Origin: Sandaracinaceae bacterium | GTDB lineage: Bacteria; Myxococcota_A; Polyangia; Polyangiales; Sandaracinaceae | Direction: 5' to 3' | NCBI GenBank assembly: GCA_020633195.1 | Contig: JACKEC010000030.1 | Location: forward strand, 1-64,000 | DNA length: 64,000 nucleotides | Shown here: positions 1 through 10,049 of the stretch, piece after piece | How the letters are laid out: the number at the start of each line of letters is the position of its first letter | Position numbering within the stretch: position 1 is the first letter of the stretch | The notes under the pieces: generated by a model | Databases searched by the model: none | What the model was told of the DNA's origin: nothing | Seen by the model: the letters and a program-made list of their open reading frames with translations, nothing else | Position numbers and translations under genes: made by a program

Positions 1-201
1 GAGGAATCCGCTCAGACCGGCCGGACGAGGGGCCCTCGGGTGCTGGAACCGGTGGGTCGCTCGCCCGACGGAAGGTGCCGATCGCAGGACCGCAACGTAG
101 CTTGTCAAAGCGGGCGCCGAGACCCTGGGTGCGATCGTGCTGCCCAATCGTGCTGCCTCCCTGCTCCCGCCCTCCCGACCGCGTGTATCATCGTCTCCAG
201 G

Positions 202-3200
202 ATGCGACGCGCGCTGGAGCTCCTCACGATCGGGTTCGCGCTGGCCGCGATCGGCTGCTCCGACAACACCGGTCTCGTCATCGACCTCAAGACCGACTTC
301 GTGCCGGGCGTCGAGTTCACCGGGGTGCGAGCGGGCGTCCGCGGAGGCGGCGCCCCCGAGACGATGCTCGCGACGACGGCGCTCGACTACCTCGACGGAC
401 AGCGCGTCGCGGAGATCGGCGGGCTCGAGCCGGGCGACTACACCGTGTTCGTCGAGCTGCTCGACTTCCGCGGGGAGGTCCTCGCCGAGCGCAGCGCGCT
501 CGTCCACTTCGGCGGCAACGACGTGGTCGTGATCGTGATCAGCCGCGACTGCCGAGGGGTCATGTGCCCGGGCGCGGGCGACGACGTGGCGCTCGCGGCG
601 TGCCTCGGCGGTCGGTGCGTGGACCCGAGCTGCCTCGAGGCCGGCGGCGCCGACCCGCGCTGCGGGATGGCCGAGTGCGCGGCGGACGCGGACTGCGCGC
701 CGAGCGCGGCGTGCGCGACCGGCCGCTGCGCCGCGGGGGTGTGCCTCTTCGACGGCGACGACGCCGCGTGCGGGTCCGGGTTCTTCTGCAACCCGGACGT
801 CGGCTGCGCGCCCCTCCCCGGCGACGGGTCGGACGCGGGCGTCGCCGACGGAGGCAGCGAGGCGGCCGCCACCTGCGAGGCCTGCGCGGGATCCGGCGAG
901 TGCGGCGGCTCGGCGGTCTGCGCGGCGGTCGGCGCGGCCACGGTGTGCGCCCCCACGTGCGCCTCGGACACGGACTGCCCCCGCAACTTCGCTTGCGTCG
1001 ACGCGTCGGGCGACAGGGTGTGCCTGCCGAGCGCGGGGACGTGCTGCGTCGACGAGGACGAGGACGGCCACGGGATCGGGATCGGCTGCCGCGGCGTCGA
1101 CTGCGACGACGACGACCCCACGCGCAACGCCGGCGCCACCGAGACCTGCGACGGCGCCGACGACGACTGCGACGGCATGACCGACGAGGGCTGCGGCTGC
1201 GCCGAGGGCGAGACGCGCGCCTGCGGCTCCGACGTCGGGGCCTGCACCCCCGGGGTCGAGACCTGCGCCGCGGGCGCCTTCGGGCCGTGCGAGGACGCCG
1301 TCGGGCCCGGCGCCGAGACGTGCAACGACGCCGACGACGACTGCAACGGCACCGTCGACGACGGGTTCGGCGTGGGGACGCCGTGCGACGGACCCGACGC
1401 GGATCTCTGCGAGGAGGGCACGACCGTCTGCGACGGCGCCGCCGCGACGCGCTGCTCGGACGCCACCGGCGACAGCGTCGAGACCTGCAACGGGTCGGAC
1501 GACGACTGCGACGGCGCGACGGACGAGGGCTTCATGCTCGGCGTCGGCTGCGACGGCTCCGACGGCGACCTCTGCGAGGAGGGCGTCACCGAGTGCGACG
1601 GCATGGGCGGCACCCGGTGCAGCGACACGACGGGGACCAACGCCGAGCCCTGCAACGGCGCGGATGACGACTGCGACGGCATGACCGACGAGGGCTGCTC
1701 CTGCTCCACCGGCTCGACGCAGCCGTGCGGCACCGACACGGGGCGATGCGTGGCCGGCACGCAGACCTGCAGCGGGGGCCTGTGGGGCGCCTGCGTCGGA
1801 GCGACCGGCCCGGCGCTCGAGACCTGCGACGGGGTCGACGAGGACTGCGACGGCGCGACCGACGAGGGCTTCATGCTCGGGTCGCCGTGCGATGGCCCGG
1901 ACATGGACCGGTGCCTCGAGGGGGTCGTGGCGTGCGACGGCGCGGGGAGCACCCTGTGCACGGACACGACCGGCTCCACCCCCGAGCTCTGCAACGCGAG
2001 CGACGACGACTGCGACACCCGCGTCGACGAGGGGCTCGGGCTCGGCGTCGCGTGCGACGGGGCCGACTCGGACCTCTGCCTCGAGGGCGTGGTCGAGTGC
2101 GACGGCAGCGGGGGCACGCGGTGCAGCGACACCACCGCGAGCACGCTCGACCTGTGCGACGGCACCGACGAGGACTGCGACCCATCGAGCGCCGACGGCT
2201 CGGAGGACCCCGCGCTCGGCGGGCCCTGCGACGGCGCGGACGGAGACCTCTGCGAGGAGGGCACGCTGGCCTGCCCGGCGGGCGCGCCGCTCTGCTCGGA
2301 CATGACCGCCACCGACGTCGAGATCTGCAACGGCCTCGACAACGACTGCGACGGCATGGCCGACGAGGTCTGCCTCCCGTGCTCGCCGACCGGGTGGACG
2401 CCCGAGACGATCGAGACGACGGGCGACGTCGGGAGCTGGGCGGACGTCGCGGCCGACGCGAGCGGCGGGCTCCACGTCAGCTACTACGACGGGAGCTCCG
2501 GCGACCTGCAATACGCCTTCCACCCTGCAGCCGGCTACTGGGTGCCCTCGCGCATCGACGGCGCGTCGGCGAACGTGGGCCGGTACCCCTCGGCGGTGAT
2601 CGATCCGGACGGCGGGACCCACGTGGTCTACCGCGACGCGACCAACACCGACCTCCGCTACGCCTACCGCTCGCGCACGGGGTCGTGGTCGTTCACCGTG
2701 GTCGACTCGAGCGGGAACGTGGGCGACTACACGTCCCTCGCGATCGACGGCATGGGCGGGCTGCACGCGGCCTACCGAGACAACTCGAACGCCGACCTCC
2801 GCTACGCGTTCAAGCCGGCGGGGATGCCGTGGGGCGCGCCGCAGACCGTCGACTCGACCGGCAACGTGGGCAACTACGCCTCGATCGCGGTCGACGCGAT
2901 GGGCGACGTGTACATCGCCTACCGCGACGAGACGAACAACGACCTCCGCTTCGCGCACCGCGTCGCGGGCGCGATCACCTGGAGCCTCGCGACGCCCGCG
3001 TCGGCCGGCGACTCGGGTCAGTACGCCTCGATCGCGGTCGACTCGACGCGCACCGCCCACATCGCCTACCGCGACGCGAGCAACACCGACCTCGTCGTCG
3101 TGAGCCGCCCCTACGGCGGGAGCTGGAGCGCGCCGACGATCATCGACAGCGTGGGGAACGTGGGGACCTACGTGTCGATGCGGGCCGACGCGGCCAACAC

Positions 3201-4437
3201 CCTCCACGTCGCCTACCGCGACGAGACGAACAACGCGCTCCGCTACGCGCGGCACCCCTCGGGCGGATCGTGGAGCGCGATCACCGTCGACAGCGACGGC
3301 AACGTGGGCCAGTACGCGGCGCTCGCGGTGGACGCGAACGGCGTCGTGCACGTCGCCTACCGAGACGCCACGCAGACGGCGCTCCGCTACGCGCAGCGCT
3401 CGGCGACGGGCACGTGGACGGTCTCGACGGTCGACGCGCAGCAGTCCGTCGGCGAGTACGCGGCGATCGCGCTCGGGGGCGGCGGCCGCGTCTTCGTCGC
3501 CTACTACGACGCGACCAACGGCGACCTCCTCGGCGCGTGCAAGGACCCGGCGGCGCCCTGGCGCGTCGAGGCGGCGGAGACCGCGAACAACGTCGGGCAG
3601 TACTCGTCGATCGCGGTCGACGCCGCGGGCGGCGTCCACATCTCCTACTACGACACGACCAACAACGACCTCCGCTACGCCTACCACCGCGCCGGGGGCA
3701 CGTGGACCGCGAGCCTCGTCGACGCGACCAACAACACGGGGACGGACACCTCGATCGCCGTCGACGCGACCCGCGTGCACATCGCGTATCGCAGCGAGAC
3801 CGACACGAGCCTGCGGTACGCGACGCGCGCGATCGGGGCGACGGGCGCGTGGACCCTCGAGGAGGCGGACGACAGCGCCAACGTCGGCAACCACGCGAGC
3901 ATCGCGGTCGAGGCGTCGGGCGTCGTGCACGTCGTCCACCGCAACGCCAGCTCCAACGACCTCATCCACTCGCGGCGCACGGGCCCCGGCGCGTGGGTCA
4001 CGCAGACCGTGGACGCGACCGGCAGCGTCGGCGACTGGAGCTCGGCGGCGCTCGACGCGAGCGGCGGGCTCCACGTCAGCTACTACGACGCGACGAACCG
4101 CGACGTGCGCTACGCCTTCCGCGCGCCGGCCGGCGGGTGGACCTTCGCGACACCCGACGGCGTGGACGACGTCGGCGAGTACTCCTCGATCGCCATCGAC
4201 GCGTCGGGCGGCGTGCACATCGCCTACTACGCCGACCGCGATCCGGTCGCGCTGGTCTCGCTCCAGGACCTGCGCCACGCGTACCGAGCCGGCACCGGCT
4301 CGTTCACCGTCGAGACCGTCGAGTCGCTCGACCAGGTCGGCCTCTACACCGCGATGGCGGTGGACGCAGCCGGCCGATGGCACATCGTCCACCACGACGG
4401 GTCCAACGACCTGCGGCACACCTACCGCGCGCCCTGA
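202..4437 (+). CDS. MopE-type repeat lipoprotein with 14 propeller-like repeats
   Basis: This is a predicted secreted, lipid-anchored surface protein of 1411 residues. I chose ATG 202 because it opens a lipoprotein signal peptide with lipobox Ala-Ile-Gly-Cys; the reading frame itself extends upstream without signal-like sequence. After a Cys-rich stretch come about eight copies of a DDDCDG/DEDCDG motif preceded by ETC and followed by DEG, the putative metal-binding repeat known from MopE and many myxobacterial surface proteins. The second half has 14 repeats of about 48 residues with core VHVAYRDxTNxDLRYA, each followed by a Trp and an NVG turn, which suggests one or two beta-propellers. A TATCAT hexamer at 186-191 is a candidate -10. 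The stop overlaps the convergent gene's end by 16 nt. Ligand and function are unknown. I am sure of the gene and the repeats, not the role. Confidence 0.9.
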   Translation: MRRALELLTIGFALAAIGCSDNTGLVIDLKTDFVPGVEFTGVRAGVRGGGAPETMLATTALDYLDGQRVAEIGGLEPGDYTVFVELLDFRGEVLAERSALVHFGGNDVVVIVISRDCRGVMCPGAGDDVALAACLGGRCVDPSCLEAGGADPRCGMAECAADADCAPSAACATGRCAAGVCLFDGDDAACGSGFFCNPDVGCAPLPGDGSDAGVADGGSEAAATCEACAGSGECGGSAVCAAVGAATVCAPTCASDTDCPRNFACVDASGDRVCLPSAGTCCVDEDEDGHGIGIGCRGVDCDDDDPTRNAGATETCDGADDDCDGMTDEGCGCAEGETRACGSDVGACTPGVETCAAGAFGPCEDAVGPGAETCNDADDDCNGTVDDGFGVGTPCDGPDADLCEEGTTVCDGAAATRCSDATGDSVETCNGSDDDCDGATDEGFMLGVGCDGSDGDLCEEGVTECDGMGGTRCSDTTGTNAEPCNGADDDCDGMTDEGCSCSTGSTQPCGTDTGRCVAGTQTCSGGLWGACVGATGPALETCDGVDEDCDGATDEGFMLGSPCDGPDMDRCLEGVVACDGAGSTLCTDTTGSTPELCNASDDDCDTRVDEGLGLGVACDGADSDLCLEGVVECDGSGGTRCSDTTASTLDLCDGTDEDCDPSSADGSEDPALGGPCDGADGDLCEEGTLACPAGAPLCSDMTATDVEICNGLDNDCDGMADEVCLPCSPTGWTPETIETTGDVGSWADVAADASGGLHVSYYDGSSGDLQYAFHPAAGYWVPSRIDGASANVGRYPSAVIDPDGGTHVVYRDATNTDLRYAYRSRTGSWSFTVVDSSGNVGDYTSLAIDGMGGLHAAYRDNSNADLRYAFKPAGMPWGAPQTVDSTGNVGNYASIAVDAMGDVYIAYRDETNNDLRFAHRVAGAITWSLATPASAGDSGQYASIAVDSTRTAHIAYRDASNTDLVVVSRPYGGSWSAPTIIDSVGNVGTYVSMRADAANTLHVAYRDETNNALRYARHPSGGSWSAITVDSDGNVGQYAALAVDANGVVHVAYRDATQTALRYAQRSATGTWTVSTVDAQQSVGEYAAIALGGGGRVFVAYYDATNGDLLGACKDPAAPWRVEAAETANNVGQYSSIAVDAAGGVHISYYDTTNNDLRYAYHRAGGTWTASLVDATNNTGTDTSIAVDATRVHIAYRSETDTSLRYATRAIGATGAWTLEEADDSANVGNHASIAVEASGVVHVVHRNASSNDLIHSRRTGPGAWVTQTVDATGSVGDWSSAALDASGGLHVSYYDATNRDVRYAFRAPAGGWTFATPDGVDDVGEYSSIAIDASGGVHIAYYADRDPVALVSLQDLRHAYRAGTGSFTVETVESLDQVGLYTAMAVDAAGRWHIVHHDGSNDLRHTYRAP

Positions 4438-7400
4438 TCGGCGTCGCGCATGAGCTCGGTGAGGAGCGCGTGCTCGCTCGCCACGCCGATCGGGCTGGCC
4501 CCACGCCGCATCGCGCCCGCCGCGCTCGCGAGCAAGAGCGTCACCAGCGCGTCCCTCGCCCCGTCGCCGGTCTCGAACGCCTCCACCGCGCGCTGCACCA
4601 CGGGGTGTCGCCCCGCGAGGAGCATCCGGTCCCCGACGAACGAGACGGCCGGCCGCCGCCGGCGCCCGTCGATCCGCGCGTCCTTCATCGACGAGAGCGG
4701 CAGGCGGTTCCAGCGCGCCAGCATCGCCTGCTCGAACGCGGAGGGCGCCGAGGCCGTCGGGGCGGGCTGCGAGGGCGTGGGCATCGGTTGCGGGACGGGC
4801 TCGGAGAGCTGCTCCGCGAGGGCCGCCGCGTCGACGCCGCCGAGCAGCCCGGCGCGCTGCACCTGGCGCCACCCCACCGCGCGCGAGCCGAGGTAGGCGA
4901 GCAGCTGGCGCACCTCGGGGGAGCCGTCGTCGACGACGACCGGCCCGTCGGCGGCGGCCTTCGCGAGCTCGACCTCGGGCGGCGGACAGACGGTGAAGAA
5001 GCCGCCGCGCTGGATGCACGCCTGCACGTCCGCGAGCGTCGACTCGGGCGTGACGCAGGCCAGCCGGACCCGCGTGAGCGACTCGTTGGGCACCGCGGCG
5101 CCGCCGGCGAGCGCCGCCAGGAGGTGGCCGAGCCCCACGTCGCGGCGGCTCGCCATGTCGCGATCCGAGAGGCGCTCGGCGAGCCGCGCGAGGAGGCGCT
5201 CGTAGGCGTGCGCGCCGAGCTTGCGCAGCGCGCCGTCGTCGAGCCGCGTCGTCACCATGAGCTCGCCGTGAACGGGGAGCGGCTCGCCGCGCGTCCCGAC
5301 CGAGGCGACGATCCGCTCCCCGCCGGGATCGTTCAGGGTCAGCGCGCCGGTCGCGCCGTCGCCCTCGAGCCACACGACGCCCTCGAGCCCGAGGTCGAGG
5401 GGGAGCCCGAGGTCCTTGGCGGTCGACGGCAGGAGCCGGGTGCCCGCGAGCTTCCCGTGCGGGAACGGCAGGCGCTGCGCGAGCCACTGGTCCACGGCGG
5501 AGCGCGCCCGCGAGCGCAGGCGCCGCGCCCCGTCGTCCTCCAGCGGCCCCGACCAGGTCCTGTCGGGCGTGAACGACGGGTCGTCGATCCGCGTCACGCA
5601 CGGCCACCGCATCGGGTCCGCGTGCGCCCCGAGCGGGTGGAACGAGCGGCTCGGGTGGAACCCGCGCAGCGCCGCGCCGGCCGGCGCGAGCACCGTGATC
5701 GTCCCGTGCGCGCTCGACCCCTCGGTCGCCTCGATGGGGAGCACCACGAGCGCGAAGCCCTGCTCCGCCGGGGTGGGGTCCAGGCTCCGGACCGGCGGCT
5801 GCGCGAGGTTCTCGCGCGCTCGTCGATCGAGCTCGAGCTCCGCGTCCGCGACCTCCGCGGCGACGTACGCGGCGAGCTGCTGGGTCTCCTCGCGATCGAG
5901 CCGCAGCGCGATCCGCGCCGGGTCGAGCGGGACGAGCTCTTTGGTCGTCGTCCACACCGCGCCGAAGCGCTGTGTCTGTACGCGCACCGCGTTCGGGGTG
6001 ACCCAGGTGCCCGCGCTCGTCGGGAGCATCGGCGTGTCGGCGAGCCGTTCGAGGTGGAGCGCGCCGCCGCGCAGCGACGCGTCGAGGAGCGAGCGGCGCA
6101 GCCACTCGGGGAGCTGATCGGGCGGGGTCCCGTCCACGGCGCGCCGCACGACGAGCCCGATGAGGACCTCGAGCGCCTTCTCGGCGGCCTCGGCGAGCTC
6201 CTTGGACGCGAGCTCCTTCGCGCCGAGGTCGGGCCGATGCGCGGCGACGTGGACGGGCGGGACGAGCCCGCTCTCGACGACGCGGCGCCGGTCGCCGCGG
6301 CTGAAGGTCACGCGCGAGTGTCGCGCCGACGCCAGCGCGACCTCCCCGATCCCGAGGGTCTCGAGCGCGCTCGCGTGCGCGGTCTCGTCGAGGACGTCGG
6401 CGAGCGCGTACCGGAACCGCGCGTCGTAGGTGCCCTCGAGGCGCGGCGCCGCCATCGCCCCGCTCGCGACGCGACGCGCGGACTGGAGGCGCGCGACCCG
6501 CGAGGTGACGTCCCGCGTCGACGCGTCGCCCCACAGGACCTTCAGCATCGCCCGATACGCCGCGGGGTCCTCGGCGGGGAGGCGCAGCACCGGGCGATCC
6601 ATCGGGTCGGCGCGCTCGCCCTCGACGGGCCCGAGCCACGGCTCGTCCCACGTCGCGACGCGCAGGGCGCCTCGATCCGTCGCCGCGTCCGGGAGCGCGA
6701 CGACCGTCCCCTGCAGCGTCTCGTACGCGGCCGCCCCGGCGAGCAGGGCCGCGGCGCGCTTGTCGGTCTCGTTGCCGCCGTGATCGCGGAGCCGGTCGCA
6801 CCACGCCGCGAGCAGCCGGCGGACGTTCGGGGCCGCCGTCAGCGACGCCGGAGAGGTCGCCGCGACGTGCTTGAGGAGCTCTCGCGCCCCCGCGCCGAGC
6901 ACGTAGCGGACACGGCGGTCGCCCTCCGGGCTGAGCCCCTCGAAGCGATCGTCGGCCGCGCTCGGCGGCAGATCGACGAAGGCGTCGATCGGCGCCGCGT
7001 CGTCGCGCTCGAGCTCGAGGTACGGCCGCGACTCGATCAGCACCTGGACGCGAGCCCGATCGCCCGACGCCACCGCGACGCCGGCCCTGTCGATCCCGCG
7101 CCCCTTCACCTCGAGGTAGGTCACGCGCGAGCTCGCGCGCGGATCGACGAGGGCGCGGGCGCGGTGCCGCTCGAGCGCCTGCCCGCGCGCGGCCTGACGG
7201 CGCAGCTCCGCGAGCCGCTCCGCGCCGTCGGTGAGGTCGCGGCCGAGGATCCGAGCGAACGCGGTCCGCTCGACGTCCGTCGCGCGGATCGGGTGCCAGC
7301 CCCCGAGGTCGAACGCGGCCGCCTCCGCGGTCGAGACGACGTCGATCGGGCCGTCGCCGAAGTCGGCGAGGACGTCGGCGAGCGTGCAGCGATCGGCGCG

Positions 7401-10049
7401 GCCGAGGCGTGAGACGAACGGGACGCGGCGGAGCGCGCCGAAGCGCTGCTTGCCGAGCAGCTTCTCGGGCCCGGGGGAGTCGGCGATCCAGCTCAGGAGC
7501 GCCTCGAGCCCCGCGGTCGCCTCGATCGGATCCTCGGCGCCGAGGTGGATCCGCGGCGCGTCCTTCCCGGAGATCCGGGTCACGAAGTCGCGCGCGAGCG
7601 ACTCCGTCCACGCGTGGACGGAGTACTTCGGGAGGGCCTTCGCCTTCGAGAAGGTCGGGTCCGGGACCAGCGTCGTGTCCTCGACGAGGACCGTCACGGG
7701 CGGCGTCGCCTCGAGCGCGTCGGCGGCCAGGCGAACGCCCCAGTGCCGCACCGTGAGACGGGAGCCGCCACGGCCGCCCCACGCCACCGCCGCGCGGAGC
7801 CCAGGGCTCGTGATCTCGATCGCGACGCCGCGCGGTGGGATCACCTCGGCCGCGAGCGCCCCGGGCTCGGTCGAGCGCGGCGACCGCGCGAGCGCGCGGG
7901 TGTAGTCGACGAGCTGCGCGGCGGGGCGGTACGCGCGCAAGAGCGCGAGCTCGCCGAGGCCGAGCTCGTAGACCGCGCGGCCCTCCGGGGTGGGCACCTC
8001 CGGCGCGCGGCCGCGGTGGTAGCCGACGAGGAGCGGCGGCGTCGACGCCTGCACGAGGAGCTGTCGCGTCGTGGCGAGGGAGCCGCCCACCACTGGCCAC
8101 ATCGGCGTCTCGACGAGCGGGCTCCGCGACTCGAGCAGCGCGCGGACCGCGGCGTCGCGACGCGACTGCGGGTCCACGTCGGCCGAGCCCGCGGCGAGGA
8201 GGTCGAGCGCGAAGCCGAGGCCCGCGGCGAGCGTCGCTCGGACGCGCTCGGCCTCGGCGCCCGTGGCCTTCGCGATCCACGGCGCCACGTCGCGGGCCCT
8301 GTCGCCGCGGCTCGACGAGCCCCGCCAGCGCAGCGCGAGCGCCTCGAACCCGACGACGGCGGCGGCGCTCACCGCGCGGCGGAGGCGCTCGGCGGCCTCG
8401 TCGTCCTCGAGCCCCGAGTAGTCGACCGTCGGCGTCAGATCCGCGCAGGTCGCGACGCCCTCGATGCCGTGCCCGAGGATCGGCGACCAGCGCGTGATCG
8501 GGCGGCCGTCGAGGAGGAAGGTGATGCCCCCGCCGGGGCCGCTCGGGTCGTGGATCGCCACCTCGCCGGCGAGGCCCGGGACCTCGAAGAGCGCGGGGTC
8601 GACGCAGCTCTTGAGCGAGCGACCGGGCGCGCGCACCGGGACGACGAGGAGGCTCGCCGCGTCGGCGCCGAGCTTCGCGTCGACCGCGCGCTGCCCGGTG
8701 AAGCGATCGCGCTTCTTCTCGTGGCGCCCCGCGAGCTTCGCGAGGTCGCTCGCGCGCTCGGGGACCCACGTCCCGAGCAGCGCGGCGGCGGGATCGCCGG
8801 GCGGCACCCACAGCGAGTCGCCGAGCCAGGGCTCGAGCGAGCTCGGCAGCGGCTCGCGGCCGAGGTGGACGCGCTCGAGGCCGCGCGCGGTGAGGCGGAA
8901 GCTGCGCGGCGTCCGCGGCCGACCGAGCGCGTCGCGGAGCAGCGGGAGATCCAGCAGCGGCTCCAGCACCGGGCGCGGCCGCGAGATCAGCCGGGCGCGC
9001 CAGTCCATGCCGGCGGCGTGCACCGCGAGCAGCTGGATCGCGGCGGCGCGGAGCCGCTCGAGCTGCACCGCGCCCCACGCGTGGTCGGGCGCGTCGCCGA
9101 GCTCCGTCGCGAGCCGCTCGAGCATGGCCGGGAGCCGCGTCCCCGCGCGCGTCAACGACTCTTGCAGCGGAGACTCCTCGAGCCGCACCGCGGAGCGCGA
9201 CGCGTTGGTCGGCATGCGGGCGGCGTCGACGAAGAGGCGCAGCGGCACCGGCGCCCGCGGCGCCTCGAACGCCTCGAGGGGGAGCTGGTAGCGCGCGAGG
9301 ACGACGCCGAGCTCGGCGACCTCGAGGCGGGCCGTCTCGAGCGCGAAGCTCGGATCGAGCAGCGCGAGGAACCCGTCGAGGCCGTCGCCGAGCGCGAGGC
9401 GCAGCAGGTCCCCGTGGCTGCGCGTCTGCCCGAGCTCGCTCCGGCCGACGTGGATCGGCACGCGCGAGTCGTCGCAGCTCGTGCGCGCGATGGTGAGCTC
9501 GCGCGGCTCGCCGTACCCGACCATGATCGGCACCGCGTCGAGGAGCGGGAGCCGGCGCAGGTGGACGAGCGCCCCGCGGGCCGGCGCCTCCCGCGGAGGT
9601 CGCCGCGGCTCGGCGCGCAGCTCGCGCAGCGCGGAGGCCGTGCCGTCCTGCGTCTCGAGCAGCCGCGGCGAGTACCGGACCGCGCTCGCGCCGCCCTCCC
9701 CGTCGGTGACGATCACGTCGATCCAGCGCGGCCCGAGCCCGAGCGCCGTGTTCACGCCGGTCGCCAGCAGCCGGATCGGCCGGCGCTCGCGGCGCGGCGC
9801 CGGATCGACGAGGTCGTCGAAGAGGCGGGCCAGCGTCTCGTCGTCCGGGGCGGGGCCGTCCCACGCGACGCGGACGTCGTCGGCGTCGCCGGTCACCCGG
9901 ACCGCCGTGGCGCCGAACGCGACCGCCGCGCGGATGACCTCGAGGACCCACGCGGTCGGGTCCGGGAGCTGGTAGGCGCGCAGCTTGTCGACGGCGCGGG
10001 CCGCGTCGACGCGCAGGCGGCCGCTCGCGACGCGCTTGCCGTCGCTCAT
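4422..10049 (-). CDS. giant sacsin/HSP90-like protein with degenerate ATPase domain
   Basis: This protein has 1875 residues. Start ATG 10049 gives a 4-nt ATGA overlap with the stop of the upstream GHKL ATPase gene, so the two are probably translated together; the longer open frame upstream is only that gene's shadow. Residues about 25-120 resemble a GHKL fold: a helix LEVIRAAVAFGA where the Asn-box should be, and LLATGVNTALGLG where the GxxGxG lid should be. The catalytic Glu/Asn and the Asp-x-Gly-x-Gly box are not recognisable. A further match (MPTNASRSAVRLEES) lines up with the middle-domain NVSRE-type segment of HSP90-like proteins. The remaining 1500 residues are long alpha/beta sequence I cannot assign; a Pro-rich linker lies about 150 residues from the C-terminus. 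No signal peptide or membrane segment is visible, so it is likely cytoplasmic. It could be a chaperone-like scaffold or a defence effector. Confidence 0.88.
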   Translation of the reverse strand: MSDGKRVASGRLRVDAARAVDKLRAYQLPDPTAWVLEVIRAAVAFGATAVRVTGDADDVRVAWDGPAPDDETLARLFDDLVDPAPRRERRPIRLLATGVNTALGLGPRWIDVIVTDGEGGASAVRYSPRLLETQDGTASALRELRAEPRRPPREAPARGALVHLRRLPLLDAVPIMVGYGEPRELTIARTSCDDSRVPIHVGRSELGQTRSHGDLLRLALGDGLDGFLALLDPSFALETARLEVAELGVVLARYQLPLEAFEAPRAPVPLRLFVDAARMPTNASRSAVRLEESPLQESLTRAGTRLPAMLERLATELGDAPDHAWGAVQLERLRAAAIQLLAVHAAGMDWRARLISRPRPVLEPLLDLPLLRDALGRPRTPRSFRLTARGLERVHLGREPLPSSLEPWLGDSLWVPPGDPAAALLGTWVPERASDLAKLAGRHEKKRDRFTGQRAVDAKLGADAASLLVVPVRAPGRSLKSCVDPALFEVPGLAGEVAIHDPSGPGGGITFLLDGRPITRWSPILGHGIEGVATCADLTPTVDYSGLEDDEAAERLRRAVSAAAVVGFEALALRWRGSSSRGDRARDVAPWIAKATGAEAERVRATLAAGLGFALDLLAAGSADVDPQSRRDAAVRALLESRSPLVETPMWPVVGGSLATTRQLLVQASTPPLLVGYHRGRAPEVPTPEGRAVYELGLGELALLRAYRPAAQLVDYTRALARSPRSTEPGALAAEVIPPRGVAIEITSPGLRAAVAWGGRGGSRLTVRHWGVRLAADALEATPPVTVLVEDTTLVPDPTFSKAKALPKYSVHAWTESLARDFVTRISGKDAPRIHLGAEDPIEATAGLEALLSWIADSPGPEKLLGKQRFGALRRVPFVSRLGRADRCTLADVLADFGDGPIDVVSTAEAAAFDLGGWHPIRATDVERTAFARILGRDLTDGAERLAELRRQAARGQALERHRARALVDPRASSRVTYLEVKGRGIDRAGVAVASGDRARVQVLIESRPYLELERDDAAPIDAFVDLPPSAADDRFEGLSPEGDRRVRYVLGAGARELLKHVAATSPASLTAAPNVRRLLAAWCDRLRDHGGNETDKRAAALLAGAAAYETLQGTVVALPDAATDRGALRVATWDEPWLGPVEGERADPMDRPVLRLPAEDPAAYRAMLKVLWGDASTRDVTSRVARLQSARRVASGAMAAPRLEGTYDARFRYALADVLDETAHASALETLGIGEVALASARHSRVTFSRGDRRRVVESGLVPPVHVAAHRPDLGAKELASKELAEAAEKALEVLIGLVVRRAVDGTPPDQLPEWLRRSLLDASLRGGALHLERLADTPMLPTSAGTWVTPNAVRVQTQRFGAVWTTTKELVPLDPARIALRLDREETQQLAAYVAAEVADAELELDRRARENLAQPPVRSLDPTPAEQGFALVVLPIEATEGSSAHGTITVLAPAGAALRGFHPSRSFHPLGAHADPMRWPCVTRIDDPSFTPDRTWSGPLEDDGARRLRSRARSAVDQWLAQRLPFPHGKLAGTRLLPSTAKDLGLPLDLGLEGVVWLEGDGATGALTLNDPGGERIVASVGTRGEPLPVHGELMVTTRLDDGALRKLGAHAYERLLARLAERLSDRDMASRRDVGLGHLLAALAGGAAVPNESLTRVRLACVTPESTLADVQACIQRGGFFTVCPPPEVELAKAAADGPVVVDDGSPEVRQLLAYLGSRAVGWRQVQRAGLLGGVDAAALAEQLSEPVPQPMPTPSQPAPTASAPSAFEQAMLARWNRLPLSSMKDARIDGRRRRPAVSFVGDRMLLAGRHPVVQRAVEAFETGDGARDALVTLLLASAAGAMRRGASPIGVASEHALLTELMRDADQGAR

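Noticed and set aside
1..46. Hairpin CGAGG/CCTCG near the left edge as terminator of a preceding gene
   Set aside because: It has only a 5-bp stem, no T-tract, and the upstream gene is not in the window.
1200..2360. DNA-level tandem repeats in gene 1 as a separate repeat element
   Set aside because: The periodicity follows from the protein's DDDCDG and ETC repeats and needs no separate element.
1725..7412. Very long open frames overlapping gene 1 and the giant gene (also 7545-10202, 12662-15613, 16732-18594, 26687-28246, 58793-61489)
   Set aside because: They are Arg/Ala/Pro-rich translations of alternative frames of strongly GC-biased genes and show no motif, ribosome site or consistent domain.
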